From NCBI GenBank assembly GCA_021300075.1, contig JAJTIB010000166.1, positions 1 to 6,589 on the forward strand: a DNA stretch of 6,589 nucleotides, written 5' to 3'. The position numbers and the translations under genes were made by a program. This document shows positions 5,873 through 6,589 of this stretch, one piece after another. Position 1 is the stretch's first letter. Each line of letters starts with the position of its first letter. The DNA comes from Rickettsiales bacterium (lineage in GTDB: Bacteria; Pseudomonadota; Alphaproteobacteria; Rickettsiales; UBA3002). The notes under the pieces are model-generated. The model was not told the DNA's origin. It did not search any database and saw only the letters and a program-made list of their open reading frames with translations.

Positions 5873-6589
5873 TTATTTTTCCTCACCCTGCCATGAAATA
5901 ATCTTTTCAGCAACTTTTTCGGGCGATAATAGCGTCATTTTTCCATCGGGTGCGAGGAGCTGTGACGCCCGAGCACCAACCGGTTGATAGGTGAGTGCAT
6001 CCGTTGGCCCAAACAGGCCGAGCGTGGGGATGCCAGCAGCCGCGGCCATGTGCATCAAGCCGGAGTCATTGCCAACAAAACCTCGTGCACGACGCAAACA
6101 GGCATAAAGATCAAGCAACGTGAGTGCACCATCGGTTGCATCAATGGGCGAGAACTCTTGTAATGCCGTGAGCAGCGGGGCGGCGGCGGCGCGCTCATGG
6201 GCGGCAGTGATAATCATCGGGCGATAACCGTGATATGAGCCTTTAAGCAATTGCTGCGCCAGAGTGATGAAATGCTCCATTGGCCATTGCTTGGGTGGCC
6301 AGTTTGCTGAGGGGGCAAAGACCAATACGCGCAGATCATCGGGAATAAGGGCGCGAGCGCGGGCTTCATTGATGTGCGTCGTCCACAGAACGGGACAGGG
6401 CAGGGACGGCAACGCGAGTTGCCGCTGGAACTGGTCAAGTTTTGGCATTGGCTTCGGGTGGCCGCGGAATATATGGCGACGTCTGGTTACACACAGATAG
6501 GCCAGAGCTGAGCCGCGCAGGTCCCACACCGCGCTCCAGCGGGTGCGAACAGCCATTTTCCAGATGCGCCACCAATGCCGACCGTAAGT
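5873..6589 (-). CDS. Glycosyltransferase family 9 (ADP-heptose:LPS heptosyltransferase-like), N-terminus beyond window edge
   Basis: The minus frame is open from the right edge to a TAA at 5875-5873, giving 238 visible residues. An internal ATG at 6556 is unlikely to be the true start, because the 11 residues before it (TYGRHWWRIWK) continue the frame and the N-terminal domain is incomplete. The family's full length is about 310-350. VWDLRGSALAYL (21-32) matches the N-terminal domain's conserved DLRGS. APSANWPPKQWP (92-103) matches the P-G-A..W..K.WP motif of the nucleotide-sugar domain. GFVGNDSGLMHMAAAAGIPT (170-189) followed by LGLFGPTD (190-197) is the family 9 signature that contacts the ADP-sugar. 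These enzymes transfer heptose, or in relatives other sugars, to the LPS inner core on the cytoplasmic face of the inner membrane. Which acceptor is used cannot be told. The following chemoreceptor-like gene begins 26 bases later and may share its transcript. Confidence 0.9.
   Translation of the reverse strand, partial: TYGRHWWRIWKMAVRTRWSAVWDLRGSALAYLCVTRRRHIFRGHPKPMPKLDQFQRQLALPSLPCPVLWTTHINEARARALIPDDLRVLVFAPSANWPPKQWPMEHFITLAQQLLKGSYHGYRPMIITAAHERAAAAPLLTALQEFSPIDATDGALTLLDLYACLRRARGFVGNDSGLMHMAAAAGIPTLGLFGPTDALTYQPVGARASQLLAPDGKMTLLSPEKVAEKIISWQGEEK

Noticed and set aside
5577..5987. A 136-codon plus-strand open frame across the chemoreceptor/heptosyltransferase junction
   Set aside because: It is antisense to two genes with strong motifs, and the translation resembles nothing recognisable.

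Overview
The window carries six protein-coding genes of an ordinary Gram-negative chromosome. Two of them run off the window edges. The LPS-type heptosyltransferase, the Sec signal on the ammonium channel and the general look of the proteins suggest a proteobacterium. My best guess is an alphaproteobacterium of moderate G+C content, from protein resemblance only; there is no rRNA or other phylogenetic marker. I see no mobile element, CRISPR array, tRNA, rRNA or phage gene.

Layout. (1) Positions 1-3243, minus strand, hold a tight three-gene unit read right to left: a MscS-type mechanosensitive channel (1942-3243), a ZntB/CorA-type divalent cation transporter (929-1942) and a zinc-dependent M14 succinylglutamate desuccinylase/aspartoacylase-family hydrolase (1-923, C-terminus cut by the edge). 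The first two overlap by one base in a TGATG stop/start, with a strong AAGGAGG ahead of the second start. The second and third are five bases apart. (2) Positions 3244-3444 are the divergent control region. (3) Positions 3445-4755, plus strand, encode an Amt ammonium channel with signal peptide and all hallmark pore residues. No PII (glnK) gene is next to it. (4) Positions 4775-4809 form a strong hairpin usable as a terminator from both sides, between convergent genes. (5) Positions 4827-5846, minus strand, encode a soluble chemoreceptor-like protein with a very short MCP signalling hairpin at its N-terminus and a Cache-like sensor at its C-terminus. (6) Positions 5873-6589, minus strand, encode a glycosyltransferase family 9 (ADP-heptose:LPS heptosyltransferase-like) protein whose N-terminus lies beyond the right edge.

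Together the genes concern envelope and ion homeostasis (osmotic valve, metal transport, LPS assembly), nitrogen uptake and signalling. The most unusual item is the chemoreceptor-like gene: its domain order is inverted, it has no membrane segment, and its signalling hairpin is far shorter than a normal MCP. I found no evidence of a wholly new multi-gene system.
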